10,250 nucleotides of DNA, taken from NCBI GenBank assembly GCA_947178245.1, contig CAMWXO010000044.1, forward strand, positions 1 to 10,250, read 5' to 3'. This document shows, one piece after another, positions 1 to 7,335 of this stretch. The translations under genes and the position numbers were made by a program. The DNA is from an uncultured Porphyromonadaceae bacterium. GTDB lineage: Bacteria; Bacteroidota; Bacteroidia; Bacteroidales; Muribaculaceae. Below the pieces are notes generated by a model. It worked only from the letters and a program-made list of their open reading frames with translations, was not told the DNA's origin and did no database searches. Each line of letters starts with the position of its first letter. Positions within the stretch are counted from its first letter, which is position 1.

Positions 1-392
1 CCGAAGAGGCCGTCGATCACAAGCACGCTCTTGTCAAGCTCGGGGGGAGTGAGCGACGAGGTGATCTCGAAAAACTTCACTTCAGGCACATCCTTCAGCA
101 GGTCGCGCTGATGCTCGCAGTCGGGGCTCAGCTTGCCCGACACATTGAAGAGATACGCCTCGATGTTCTCATAGCCGCGTTCGGAAAGGATGCGGGCAAC
201 TGCCAGCGCGTCGCCGCCGTTGTTGCCGGGGCCTGCGAAGACCACGATGCGGCGGCTCGGCAAGACGCCCCTCACCAGCTCTTTGACCACTTCCTGCGCG
301 GCCCGCTCCATCAGGTCGATCGACGTGATGCCCTGAGCCTCACAAGTGGCTGCATCAAGGTCTTTTATGAATTTGGAACTTATTATTCTCAT
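1..392 (-). CDS. nnr: NAD(P)H-hydrate epimerase domain of Nnr (5' part; 3' end beyond the left edge)
   Basis: Repairs damaged nicotinamide cofactors in the cytoplasm: the YjeF N-terminal domain interconverts the R and S epimers of NAD(P)H hydrate so that a dehydratase can restore NAD(P)H. About 130 codons are visible. Residues 48-61 hold the family signature RIVVFAGPGNNGGD, with the NNGGD loop at 57-61, followed by ALAVARIL. A second conserved stretch, VIDGLFG, falls at 125-131 on the window edge. The start is the ATG at 392-390: the frame upstream meets a stop at 422-420 and no other start fits. In Bacteroidales this domain is usually fused to a C-terminal ADP-dependent dehydratase domain, which cannot be seen here; a stand-alone epimerase (nnrE) is the alternative. 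The gene is divergent from fba and has a good promoter at 448-479. Confidence 0.93.
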   Translation of the reverse strand, partial: MRIISSKFIKDLDAATCEAQGITSIDLMERAAQEVVKELVRGVLPSRRIVVFAGPGNNGGDALAVARILSERGYENIEAYLFNVSGKLSPDCEHQRDLLKDVPEVKFFEITSSLTPPELDKSVLVIDGLF

Positions 393-447
393 GTCTGTAT
401 TAAGCGCCCAAAAGGAGATTAATGTGCTTGTTTTCTTTTTCAGACTA

Positions 448-479
448 CAAATTTAGCCAAAAATGCCGATTTTTCCAAA
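448..479 (-). promoter_or_regulatory. Bacteroidetes-type promoter for nnr
   Basis: Read on the minus strand, a -33 element TTTG (479-476) is followed after 20 bases by a -7 element TAAATTTG (455-448). This is an exact match to the Bacteroidetes consensus TTTG / TAnnTTTG. Transcription would begin near 441-444, giving a leader of about 50 bases before the nnr start at 392. The surrounding DNA is AT-rich. The motif match is seen in the sequence; promoter activity is inferred. Confidence 0.65.
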
Positions 480-509
480 AAGGATAGTGCAAGATACAAA
501 TTTTTTAAT

Positions 510-517
510 TAAATTTG
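510..517 (+). promoter_or_regulatory. Candidate -7 element for fba
   Basis: TAAATTTG on the plus strand matches the Bacteroidetes -7 consensus TAnnTTTG. The position expected for the -33 element (about 485-490) holds only a poor match to TTTG, so the call is weaker than for the nnr promoter. Transcription would start near 523-526, leaving a leader of about 65 bases before the fba ATG at 591. Confidence 0.4.
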
Positions 518-590
518 CACTGAATTATTCTTAACACTGCGATTCGAAGCCCCGCAGGGTGCCCGAATGCGCATAAACGTTTTAGGTAAT

Positions 591-1592
591 ATGGTAGATT
601 ATAAAAAACTTGGTCTTGTAAACACCAGAGAGATGTTTGCAAAGGCCGTGCACGGCGGCTATGCCATCCCGGCTTTCAACTTCAATAACATGGAGCAGCT
701 TCAGGCCATCATCAAGGCCGCTGCTGAGACTAAGAGCCCCGTTATCCTCCAGGTGTCGAAGGGCGCCCGCAACTATGCCAACGCCACCCTTCTCCGCTAC
801 ATGGCCCAGGGTGCTGTGGAATATGCCAAGAGCCTCGGATGGGAAAAGCCCCAGATCGTGCTTCACCTCGACCACGGTGACACTTTCGAGACCTGCAAGG
901 ACTGCATCGACAATGGTTTCTCTTCAGTGATGATCGACGGCAGCCACCTCAGTTTCGACGAAAACTGCGAGCTCACCAAGAAAGTGGTTGACTACGCTCA
1001 TCAGTTTGACGTGACTGTAGAAGGTGAGCTCGGCGTGCTCGCAGGTGTTGAAGACGAGGTGAGCTCAGACCACCACACCTACACCGATCCCGAGGAAGTG
1101 ATCGAATTCGTGGCACGCACAGGTTGCGACAGCCTCGCTATCTCGATCGGTACTTCTCACGGAGCTTACAAGTTCACCCGCGCGCAGTGCACGGTGGATC
1201 CCGCTACCGGCCGCCTCGTGCCTCCTCCCTTGGCATTCAACGTGCTCGAGGCTGTTGAGGCTAAGCTGCCCGATTTCCCCATCGTGCTCCACGGCTCAAG
1301 CTCTGTGCCCCAGGAATATGTAGACCAGATCAATGAATACGGCGGCCAGATGCCCGACGCCATCGGCATTCCCGAGGAGTGGCTCCGCAAGGCATCGAAG
1401 ATGGACGTCTGCAAGATCAACATCGACTCAGACAGCCGTCTTGCCATGACAGCAGCCGTTCGCAAGGTGCTCAAGGAGAAGCCCGGTGAGTTCGACCCCC
1501 GCAAATATCTCGGCCCGGCCCGCGACGAGATGGAGAAACTCTACAAGCACAAGATTCTCAACGTGCTCGGTTCTGACGGAAAGGCTGAATAA
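591..1592 (+). CDS. fba: Class II fructose-bisphosphate aldolase
   Basis: Zinc-dependent aldolase of glycolysis and gluconeogenesis that reversibly splits fructose 1,6-bisphosphate into dihydroxyacetone phosphate and glyceraldehyde 3-phosphate in the cytoplasm. From the chosen ATG the protein is 333 residues, in the usual size range. The catalytic Asp94 and zinc ligand His95 sit in LHLDHGD (91-97). Glu146 lies in VEGELG. Further zinc-ligand histidines are His190 in SIGTSHGAYK and His234 in VLHGSSS. The phosphate-binding NIDSDSR motif is at 277-283. An in-frame ATG at 567 would add eight residues (MRINVLGN), but homologues begin at MVDYKKLGLV-like sequence, so 591 is preferred. The gene is monocistronic, divergent from nnr and closed by the hairpin at 1615-1652. 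Identity is near certain; only the start is slightly open. Confidence 0.97.
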   Translation: MVDYKKLGLVNTREMFAKAVHGGYAIPAFNFNNMEQLQAIIKAAAETKSPVILQVSKGARNYANATLLRYMAQGAVEYAKSLGWEKPQIVLHLDHGDTFETCKDCIDNGFSSVMIDGSHLSFDENCELTKKVVDYAHQFDVTVEGELGVLAGVEDEVSSDHHTYTDPEEVIEFVARTGCDSLAISIGTSHGAYKFTRAQCTVDPATGRLVPPPLAFNVLEAVEAKLPDFPIVLHGSSSVPQEYVDQINEYGGQMPDAIGIPEEWLRKASKMDVCKINIDSDSRLAMTAAVRKVLKEKPGEFDPRKYLGPARDEMEKLYKHKILNVLGSDGKAE

Positions 1593-1614
1593 TACGTTCG
1601 GCTGAAATATATTG

Positions 1615-1652
1615 AATCCGGCATCCTTCCTCAGGGTGCCGGATTTATTTTT
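1615..1652 (+). terminator. Intrinsic terminator of fba
   Basis: AATCCGGCATCC (1615-1626) pairs with GGGTGCCGGATT (1634-1645) around a 7-base loop. The result is a 12-base-pair stem with one G-U wobble, followed by a T-rich run (TTATTTTT). It lies 23 bases after the fba stop and between convergent genes. It may also stop transcripts arriving from the minus-strand lipoprotein gene, although the minus-strand tail is only weakly U-rich. Confidence 0.85.
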
Positions 1653-1669
1653 GCGTTGCTGCTGCGCGC

Positions 1670-2116
1670 TCACCACGTCCGCGTGCAGTGGAAGATGTAT
1701 TCGTGGCCGTCGTAATCAAGAGAGAAGTCGAAGTTGTCTCCCTTCAGCGTGTCTACGTGGAAGTGGATCGGCTTCCCGTCTTTCGGAATGGGCAGCCACT
1801 GGGGAGTCACGAACATATAGCTTCCCGTAGGTGTGGGATCCTTTGCGAATTTCATTGTGAGATCTGAGCCGGAGAGTGAGAAATTTCCGGTGCGTGTCTC
1901 GTATGAGTAGGGATCGCTAAGGCGAGTGACGCGTACTATCTCGTTCTGGAAAGCGAAAACGGTAGTGTTTTCGGGGGCGAGCGGATAGGGATGGCCGTCT
2001 TCCGTGATCTCCTGGAGCGCCCACGAGCCGAAAATGTGTCCGATGTGGCCGTTGTTTTGAGTGCATCCCGCCAGCATCAGCAGGAGCGGCATGAGCAGAA
2101 GCGATATCTTTTTCAT
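1670..2116 (-). CDS. Small lipocalin-like lipoprotein, partner candidate of Wzi
   Basis: A 148-residue predicted lipoprotein. It starts with a short basic n-region (MKK), a hydrophobic stretch at 4-15 and a lipobox LAGC with the acylated Cys at position 18. No Asp follows the Cys, which fits export to the outer membrane. The mature part opens with a GSWALQE motif (30-36) followed by alternating polar and hydrophobic segments. This resembles the small lipocalin-like lipoproteins of Bacteroidota, where a G-x-W near the N terminus begins the barrel. That family assignment rests on pattern alone, and the exact function is unknown. The ATG overlaps the stop of the wzi-like gene by four bases (ATGA), which suggests translational coupling. 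It is the last gene of the polysaccharide run and faces the fba terminator. Confidence 0.8.
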   Translation of the reverse strand: MKKISLLLMPLLLMLAGCTQNNGHIGHIFGSWALQEITEDGHPYPLAPENTTVFAFQNEIVRVTRLSDPYSYETRTGNFSLSGSDLTMKFAKDPTPTGSYMFVTPQWLPIPKDGKPIHFHVDTLKGDNFDFSLDYDGHEYIFHCTRTW

Positions 2117-3687
2117 TTCTTTCCCGATTTAATGTTTAGGTCGCCGCTGTAAGCGAAGCGTAATTGCGCTCCGAAATTGTCGCCACGGAGCGAGCCGGAA
2201 TCAAAGGCCATGCGCGCCGAGATTTCAAACCCCGGCAGTGAGGTGAGGGGCAAGACCTTGGCTTCAAGCATAGCGGAAGTGTTGTGCAGGCGGCGCGTCA
2301 CGGGCATCCACCCGTTGCCGCCGGCTCTCTGATAGCTCACCATGGCGCGGTAGCTCCATCTGTCAGACGGGTCGCCGCCAAGCGCGAGATGGAATCCGCG
2401 AGAGCGGTTGTGCATGTAGCTCAGCATGCCGCTGCGGTTGTAGACCGGCGCTTTTAGAAAGGGAGTGCCTATGCTCATCCCGTAGTTGGTGTATGCGCCG
2501 TAGTCGCCGTTGTTGTAGTAGTCATCCGCGCCCTGGGCGTGGCCGGTCAGGTCGTTGTAGGGGTGATCCTGCGGAGCGAAGTGTATGGGGCCCGACTGAT
2601 TAACGAAATCAAGATATTCCGCCACTATCTTGGTGACGGCGCCCTTGCGGGCGAATTTATATTCCAGCCCCCAGAGTCCGTCGAAGCCGTTCATTTTTCC
2701 TATGCCGGAGCCATCTTCCCAAAGCCATTCGAAATAGGCGCTGAGCGTGGATGAGTCGCGTAGCCTGCAGGTGGCCTTCAGATCCCATGAGCCGATATGC
2801 GACCCGGTGTAGTAAGCCTCGCCTCCTTCCCTGGGTATGAGCATCTGGAACGCGTCTTTCAGCTTGAAGCCCCTCACGATATCACGCTTTATCACGCCTT
2901 TCTGATACGTATAGGAGGCTCCTCCGAAGAGGCCGGCGGCCTGGAGTCCGACCGTGACGGAAAACGGCTGGGTAGGTTTCGTGCGGAAATACACGCGCTT
3001 ATAGTTATACCAGAGATTTATGGCCCTGACTCCTGAATAAAAGTTGAATTCCCGGTCTTTAAAGCCTGAATCTGTCATGCGGCCATACATGAGTTCACCG
3101 TCGATCTGCACCCATCCCTTCGTGAAGGGAATGTCCTGGAAATCTATGAAGCCTACCGCCACTCCGGGTATGGGAGAGGCGTTGTTGCTGCGTATCAGGT
3201 CGCCCGACGATAGGGCGTCGTCTACGATTCCGGAACGGGAATATTTCATTCCGGCCGTAAGGAAGAGCGAGCGATATTTGATTTCGCCGAAAAGTTGCTG
3301 CAGGCGTAATATGGGGCGGCGGTCGGCATTAGTGCCCCATCCTTTCGTGTCGGGATGCCATCGGTCATAGTCCGTCTCCGATCCCCATCCGGCTATATAG
3401 TCCACTCCCGCGCTCCATGAGAAGCGCGAGTCGCGGTCGAGGGGTTTCGAGATTCCCGCTTCCTGCCATATACCGTTGCCTTCCACGTAGCGTCCACCGT
3501 TCCATGAGCCGAGCATATACGGTGCGAGAGATTCTGAAGAGGCCTGGGCTGCCACCGACGCATGATATTCGAGCGGCACTTCGGCATGAGGGGCGAAGGC
3601 TGCCGTGCATAAGGCGGCGGTGAGCAAGCGGCGTAGCCTACTGAAAGTTAATGGTTTTGTAATCATATATTTGTGATATGTGTTCAT
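2113..3687 (-). CDS. wzi: Wzi-family capsule assembly outer-membrane protein
   Basis: A 524-residue predicted outer-membrane beta-barrel of the capsule assembly Wzi family. In E. coli, Wzi is a lectin-like barrel that anchors exported capsule to the cell surface. A signal peptide is visible: basic KPLTFSRLRR, a hydrophobic LLTAALCTAAFA core and a probable cleavage after APHA. The rest is rich in aromatic-glycine strand patterns, including YMLGSWNGGRYVEGNG near the mature N terminus and a YYNNGDYGAYTNYGMSIG stretch in the C-terminal half. The chosen start is the ATG at 3687, 13 bases after the tcdA stop. An ATG at 3666 (517 residues) is also possible and would leave a tighter signal peptide; the TTG at 3699 is less likely. 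The barrel ends with a basic tail (KSGKK) rather than a terminal aromatic residue. Its stop overlaps the following lipoprotein gene. Confidence 0.85.
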   Translation of the reverse strand: MNTYHKYMITKPLTFSRLRRLLTAALCTAAFAPHAEVPLEYHASVAAQASSESLAPYMLGSWNGGRYVEGNGIWQEAGISKPLDRDSRFSWSAGVDYIAGWGSETDYDRWHPDTKGWGTNADRRPILRLQQLFGEIKYRSLFLTAGMKYSRSGIVDDALSSGDLIRSNNASPIPGVAVGFIDFQDIPFTKGWVQIDGELMYGRMTDSGFKDREFNFYSGVRAINLWYNYKRVYFRTKPTQPFSVTVGLQAAGLFGGASYTYQKGVIKRDIVRGFKLKDAFQMLIPREGGEAYYTGSHIGSWDLKATCRLRDSSTLSAYFEWLWEDGSGIGKMNGFDGLWGLEYKFARKGAVTKIVAEYLDFVNQSGPIHFAPQDHPYNDLTGHAQGADDYYNNGDYGAYTNYGMSIGTPFLKAPVYNRSGMLSYMHNRSRGFHLALGGDPSDRWSYRAMVSYQRAGGNGWMPVTRRLHNTSAMLEAKVLPLTSLPGFEISARMAFDSGSLRGDNFGAQLRFAYSGDLNIKSGKK

Positions 3688-3700
3688 GGTGGAATGCAAG

Positions 3701-4432
3701 TCAGTCTTGCCTGCAGATGTCTTTGATTATTTCTCCGGCCAGCATCATCCCGAATATGGCTGTGATGTGGCAGAGGCTTCCATTGATACCGGCTTTGTAG
3801 TCGCAGGTCTCGTCGGTGAACCCCCGGTTTTCGAGTAGCTCATCGGAATAGACGCACAGGAATTTTTTAGCGGGGAATGTCTTGTCGCGCTTGAATCTCT
3901 GACGCAGGGCTCTGGCGAGCGGACAGCCTTTGACGTCCCAGAACCTTGCTGTCTTTATGCGCGAGGGATCCATCTTCAGTGCCGCCCCCATGCTGCTGAA
4001 GAGCCGGGCTGAAGACTGCGTGGCGCGCAGTATGAGCAGCGCCTTGTCTTTCAGCGAGTCTATGGCATCTATCACGTAGTCATACTCATTCAGGTCGATG
4101 CTGTCGGCGTTGTCTGCGGAGTAAAACATCTGCAAGGCCTCTATCTCGGCTCCGGGATTGATGGCGCGCAGCCGCCGGCTTACGGCTTCAGTCTTTTCCT
4201 CGCCAACGGTGAGGGTGGTGGCGGGCATCTGCCGGTTGATGTTGGAGGGGGCTACGCGGTCTGAGTCTACGATCGTGAGGCGGCGCACCCCCGTGCGCAC
4301 GAGGCACTCGGCCGCCCAGCTTCCGACGCCGCCCAGGCCGAAGACTATCACGCGGGCGTCAGCTATGCGGCGCATTGCGTCGCTGCCCACAAGCAGCTGG
4401 GTGCGGTTGAATATTTCGGAGTCACCGATCAT
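3701..4432 (-). CDS. tcdA: tRNA threonylcarbamoyladenosine dehydratase (TcdA/CsdL-like)
   Basis: An E1-like, ThiF-fold enzyme. TcdA uses ATP to cyclise t6A at position 37 of ANN-decoding tRNAs to ct6A. The protein is 243 residues, a little shorter than E. coli TcdA. The nucleotide-binding loop GLGGVG is at 32-37, the acidic VDSDRV at 55-60 and the SNINRQ motif at 63-68, with Lys80 and the VIDAID turn (120-125) after them. The C-terminal hydrophobic segment NGSLCHITAIFGMMLAGEII (217-236) corresponds to the typical YGS...FG...AGE ending of TcdA. The absence of a ubiquitin-like partner gene and the overall pattern favour TcdA over ThiF or MoeB. The ATG overlaps the aminotransferase stop by four bases (ATGA), and the wzi start follows 13 bases after its own stop, so it is embedded in the polysaccharide run. 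Confidence 0.92.
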   Translation of the reverse strand: MIGDSEIFNRTQLLVGSDAMRRIADARVIVFGLGGVGSWAAECLVRTGVRRLTIVDSDRVAPSNINRQMPATTLTVGEEKTEAVSRRLRAINPGAEIEALQMFYSADNADSIDLNEYDYVIDAIDSLKDKALLILRATQSSARLFSSMGAALKMDPSRIKTARFWDVKGCPLARALRQRFKRDKTFPAKKFLCVYSDELLENRGFTDETCDYKAGINGSLCHITAIFGMMLAGEIIKDICRQD

Positions 4433-5670
4433 CTGATGAGGGATTTCAGAGTCTTGATCACGCGGTCGGCGTCAGCATCGCTTACGTACGGGCCGGAAGG
4501 AAGACACAGGCCCCGGTGGAAGAGTGACTCTGAGACGCCATTGACGTATGACGGAAATTTGCTGAAGACCGGTTGGCGGTGCATGGGTTTCCAGAGCGGT
4601 CGGGTCTCGATGCCCTCTTTCGCCATTCCGATGCGTATGGCCTCGACGTTGGTGTTGGGCTCGCAATCGGTATGGACTGATGCCCCTGCCTCTGTGACTC
4701 CTCCGGCGCCCCCGATGGCCTGGGTCACGGCTGCCGAATATGCGTCATCCTCTCCTTTCACCCTGAGTTCTGGGTCTATGAGAATGGTGGAGAGCCAGAA
4801 ATTGCTGTCGAAGCGGCTGTCGGGATTGTCGTGAAGGGTAATCCCTTTCAGCGGAGCCAGATGCTCGCGGTAGTAGGCGTGGCGGTGGCGGTGATGGGCG
4901 ATGTATTCCTCTGCCACCGTCATCTGTCCGCGGCCGATGCCTGCGCAGATATTGCTCATGCGGTAGTTGTAGCCCACCTCCTCATGCTGGTAATATGCGT
5001 ATCCCAGACGCGCCTGGGTAGCGTAATACATTGTCTTCCTGGCAGCGCTCTCATCGGGGCAGACAAGCGCACCGCCGCCTGAAGTGGTGATCATTTTATT
5101 GCCGTTGAACGACAATACACCATATTCCCCGAAAGTGCCGCAGCGCTGCGACCTGAAAGATGAGCCGAAGGCTTCTGCGGCATCTTCCAGCACGGGAATG
5201 TTCCATTTTCCGGCAACCTTGAGGATTGCGTCATAATCGTTCGGCATCCCGTAGAGGCACACGGTCACTATAGCCTTCGGGAGGCGTCCTGTCTTCTCGA
5301 GGCGATCGGCGATAGCCGAGTCGAGTAGGGAGGCATCCATGTTCCATGTAAGAGGCTCAGAATCCACCAGCACCGGAACGGCCCCAAGATAGCGTATCGG
5401 ATTGACCGAGGCACTGAAAGTCATCGATTGCACCATCACTTCGTCTCCTTCGCCCACGCCGAGATCGATGAGCCCGAGATGGAGAGCCGCCGTGCCCGAC
5501 GAGAGGGCCACCACCTTCTTGTCTTCTCCTAAGAACGCTTCGAGATCTTTTTCAAACCCCGATACGTTGGGGCCCAGGGGCACGACCCATTCATCGCGGA
5601 AGGCTTCGTTGATATACCGGATCTCATTGCCCGACATCTTGCACATCCGCAGAAGTATTCTGTTGTCCAT
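4429..5670 (-). CDS. DegT/DnrJ/EryC1-family PLP-dependent sugar aminotransferase
   Basis: A fold-type I aminotransferase of the DegT/DnrJ/EryC1/StrS family, which transfers an amino group, usually from glutamate, to a nucleotide-linked keto sugar to build amino sugars for surface glycans. The preferred start at 5670 gives 413 residues (MDNRILLRMCKMSG...), seven bases after the phosphatase stop. A longer frame would reach 5718 inside the upstream gene. Visible motifs are SSGTAALH (57-64, PLP phosphate), Asp163 in VLEDAAEAFGS (pyridine nitrogen), and the Schiff-base Lys192 in SFNGNKMITTSGGG. YNYRMSN (234-240), RPLWKPMH near residue 360 and LCLPSG near the C terminus follow. A stretch around 301-339 looks longer than in common relatives. 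The sugar substrate cannot be read from sequence; PglE-like (bacillosamine-type) activity is one possibility. Confidence 0.9.
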   Translation of the reverse strand: MDNRILLRMCKMSGNEIRYINEAFRDEWVVPLGPNVSGFEKDLEAFLGEDKKVVALSSGTAALHLGLIDLGVGEGDEVMVQSMTFSASVNPIRYLGAVPVLVDSEPLTWNMDASLLDSAIADRLEKTGRLPKAIVTVCLYGMPNDYDAILKVAGKWNIPVLEDAAEAFGSSFRSQRCGTFGEYGVLSFNGNKMITTSGGGALVCPDESAARKTMYYATQARLGYAYYQHEEVGYNYRMSNICAGIGRGQMTVAEEYIAHHRHRHAYYREHLAPLKGITLHDNPDSRFDSNFWLSTILIDPELRVKGEDDAYSAAVTQAIGGAGGVTEAGASVHTDCEPNTNVEAIRIGMAKEGIETRPLWKPMHRQPVFSKFPSYVNGVSESLFHRGLCLPSGPYVSDADADRVIKTLKSLIR

Positions 5671-5677
5671 AGATAAG

Positions 5678-6406
5678 TCAGAGTCTGTTTTTCTCTGTTG
5701 TGAGAGATAGGATTGCATCGAGGTGCTCTTTCTTGGCCGGAGCCTCCTTGATGAGTTTCTGATTGGATTCGAGACGATGTATGTCGCTGCCGGCTACGTC
5801 GATGAAGCCGTTGTTGAGAAGCCATACGGCTTTCTTGCGCGAGGTCTCGCCGTAGCCGCCTACGAGCGAGACGTAGTTGAGCTGCATCTTGACGCCCATT
5901 CCCTTGAGCCGGCGGTAATCTTCCTCGTCCATGTAGGTGTATCTCTCCGGATGCGCCAGAAGCGGGTAAAAGCCTTTCGACTTCACGTTCTCGAGCATTC
6001 GCTCGAATCCCATCGGAGCCGAGAAGTAAGAGGTCTCCACAAGCAGATGATCGGCCTGCGGGCCGATCGGCAGGAGATCGCCGGCCTCAAGCCGCTCCTC
6101 GAATAGGGGGTCGAGCATATTCTCCGATGCGAGACGAAGCTGAAGATTTCCGTCCCACTTGTCGGAAAGCTCGCTGAAGCGCTCACGGAGTTTTTCCGTA
6201 GAGTTGGGATAGTCTTCCATTATGTGGGGCGTGAGCCATAGCGTGTCCACGCCGAGCGAGTCGAAATGCCTGAGAGCCTCGAGCGAGTCAGACATGTTCT
6301 GAAATCCGTCGTCCACTCCCGGCAGGATGTGGGAGTGCCAATCGGTGAATCCACGCAGCATGCCGCTGTCGGCAAGCGAGGGAATTTTTGATTTGAATAG
6401 CCACAT
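5678..6406 (-). CDS. CpsB/YwqE-type PHP-domain tyrosine-protein phosphatase
   Basis: A 242-residue PHP-fold metal-dependent phosphatase of the CpsB/CapC/YwqE family. Characterised members remove phosphate from the tyrosine cluster of the capsule or exopolysaccharide BY-kinase and so tune polymer export. Metal-binding motifs are in family order: DWHSHILPGVDDG (22-34), TPH (59-61), ASENMLD (93-99), LLVETSYF (121-128), LLAHPERY (149-156) and GSDIH (206-210). There is no signal peptide, so it should be cytoplasmic. It starts 17 bases after the wza stop and ends seven bases before the aminotransferase start. The kinase it would be expected to act on (Wzc) is absent from the window. The assignment to this family is firm; the actual substrate here is inferred. 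Confidence 0.92.
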   Translation of the reverse strand: MWLFKSKIPSLADSGMLRGFTDWHSHILPGVDDGFQNMSDSLEALRHFDSLGVDTLWLTPHIMEDYPNSTEKLRERFSELSDKWDGNLQLRLASENMLDPLFEERLEAGDLLPIGPQADHLLVETSYFSAPMGFERMLENVKSKGFYPLLAHPERYTYMDEEDYRRLKGMGVKMQLNYVSLVGGYGETSRKKAVWLLNNGFIDVAGSDIHRLESNQKLIKEAPAKKEHLDAILSLTTEKNRL

Positions 6407-6423
6407 GATGCCCTGATCAAACT

Positions 6424-7272
6424 TTATTTCACGAAGAGCACCGCTACCGTGGCCACGAGCGATGCCACCGACAGCCAGAAACTTGCGTTCATCACGTTGT
6501 TGGCGTTGTTGGTGGTCTGGCGCTTCCTGAAGTTGTTGGGCTCCACATAGATCACGTCGCCCTGTTTCAGATAGAATGCAGGTGAGGATGCCAAGTTCTT
6601 GGCATCGGTAAGGTCTATCGAGAAAGTCTGCACGGTGTCGCCTGTCTGCCTGAGCACCATCACGTTCTCGCGCTTGCCCTGGATGGTCATGTCTCCGGCG
6701 AGGGAGAGCGCTTCAATCAATGTTAGCACATCCTTGTTCATATCGTAGCGTCCGGGATGAGCCACCTCTCCCAGTATTGACACTCCGGTGTTGATGAATT
6801 CCACGATCACCACCGGGTCTTTCACAAGTCCTCTTCCCACTATCTCGCCCTTGATGTAGGCGGCGAGTTCGGAGCGGGTCATGCCCTCTACCTTGAGCAC
6901 TCCGAGCACCGGGAAGTCGATGGTGCCTTGCGGGGTGACGGTGTATGTGGATATTCCTTCGTTGGTGGAGAGTGAATATTCGCGCACGTCGGCACCGGTG
7001 CCGTTGTATGCGGTGTTGTGTGATGTATAGTTGGATATTACGTTGAGGTTGAAAATCTGGGCGAGCGCCGGATCTTTCGATTTTATCACGATAGAGAGCT
7101 TATCGTGGGGCTCCACCTTGATTTCCCTGTTTTGCGACGTCATTATCTGGATTATCTCAGCATTCTGAGCATCCTGGAAGTATGCGATGTTTTTGGGTGT
7201 GGAGCATGCTCCCGCCATTACGAGAAGCCCTGCTGCGATAAAGATCGATTTCAGGAATTTTTTAAGATTCAT
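6424..7272 (-). CDS. wza: Wza-type polysaccharide export lipoprotein
   Basis: A 282-residue outer-membrane polysaccharide export protein that would form the periplasm-to-surface channel for an exported glycan. It opens with a lysine-rich n-region, a hydrophobic core and a lipobox AGAC with the lipid-carrying Cys at 23. The Poly_export region begins near residue 51 (IKVEPHDKLSIVIKSKDP) and runs through VTPQGTIDFPVLGVLKVEG (112-130). An SLBB-type domain follows from about 164 to 243 (GVSILGEVAHPGRYDM ... QGDVIYVEP). A hydrophobic segment at 264-281 near the C terminus probably crosses or enters the membrane; a Thr/Asn-rich linker precedes it. It lies 63 bases after the wecA-like gene and 17 bases before the phosphatase. 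The usual inner-membrane partner Wzc is not encoded next to it. Confidence 0.93.
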   Translation of the reverse strand: MNLKKFLKSIFIAAGLLVMAGACSTPKNIAYFQDAQNAEIIQIMTSQNREIKVEPHDKLSIVIKSKDPALAQIFNLNVISNYTSHNTAYNGTGADVREYSLSTNEGISTYTVTPQGTIDFPVLGVLKVEGMTRSELAAYIKGEIVGRGLVKDPVVIVEFINTGVSILGEVAHPGRYDMNKDVLTLIEALSLAGDMTIQGKRENVMVLRQTGDTVQTFSIDLTDAKNLASSPAFYLKQGDVIYVEPNNFRKRQTTNNANNVMNASFWLSVASLVATVAVLFVK

Positions 7273-7335
7273 CTACCTGTGGAAAGTTAATTTTTTTACA
7301 CATTCATTTTGCCTGTCTCGGCGCGACGCCGGAAA

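Noticed and set aside
111..422. Open frame of 103 codons on the plus strand near the left edge
   Set aside because: It is the antisense shadow of nnr, whose NNGGD motif reads clearly on the minus strand.
5723..6106. Open frame of 127 codons on the plus strand
   Set aside because: Antisense to the PHP phosphatase and without any recognisable motif of its own.
5741..6341. Apparent replacement of Cys by Ser in the DxHCH metal motif of the phosphatase
   Set aside because: The DWHSH form is, as I recall, common in Bacteroidales members of the family, and Ser in this place does not remove a metal ligand.
7282..7289. Possible internal promoter before wza (TAACTTTC on the minus strand)
   Set aside because: It differs from TAnnTTTG in the last base and has no TTTG at the right distance, so evidence is too thin to list.
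7319..7331. Short GC hairpin between wecA and wza
   Set aside because: It has only five base pairs with a three-base loop and no T run on the transcribed strand, so it is not a convincing terminator.
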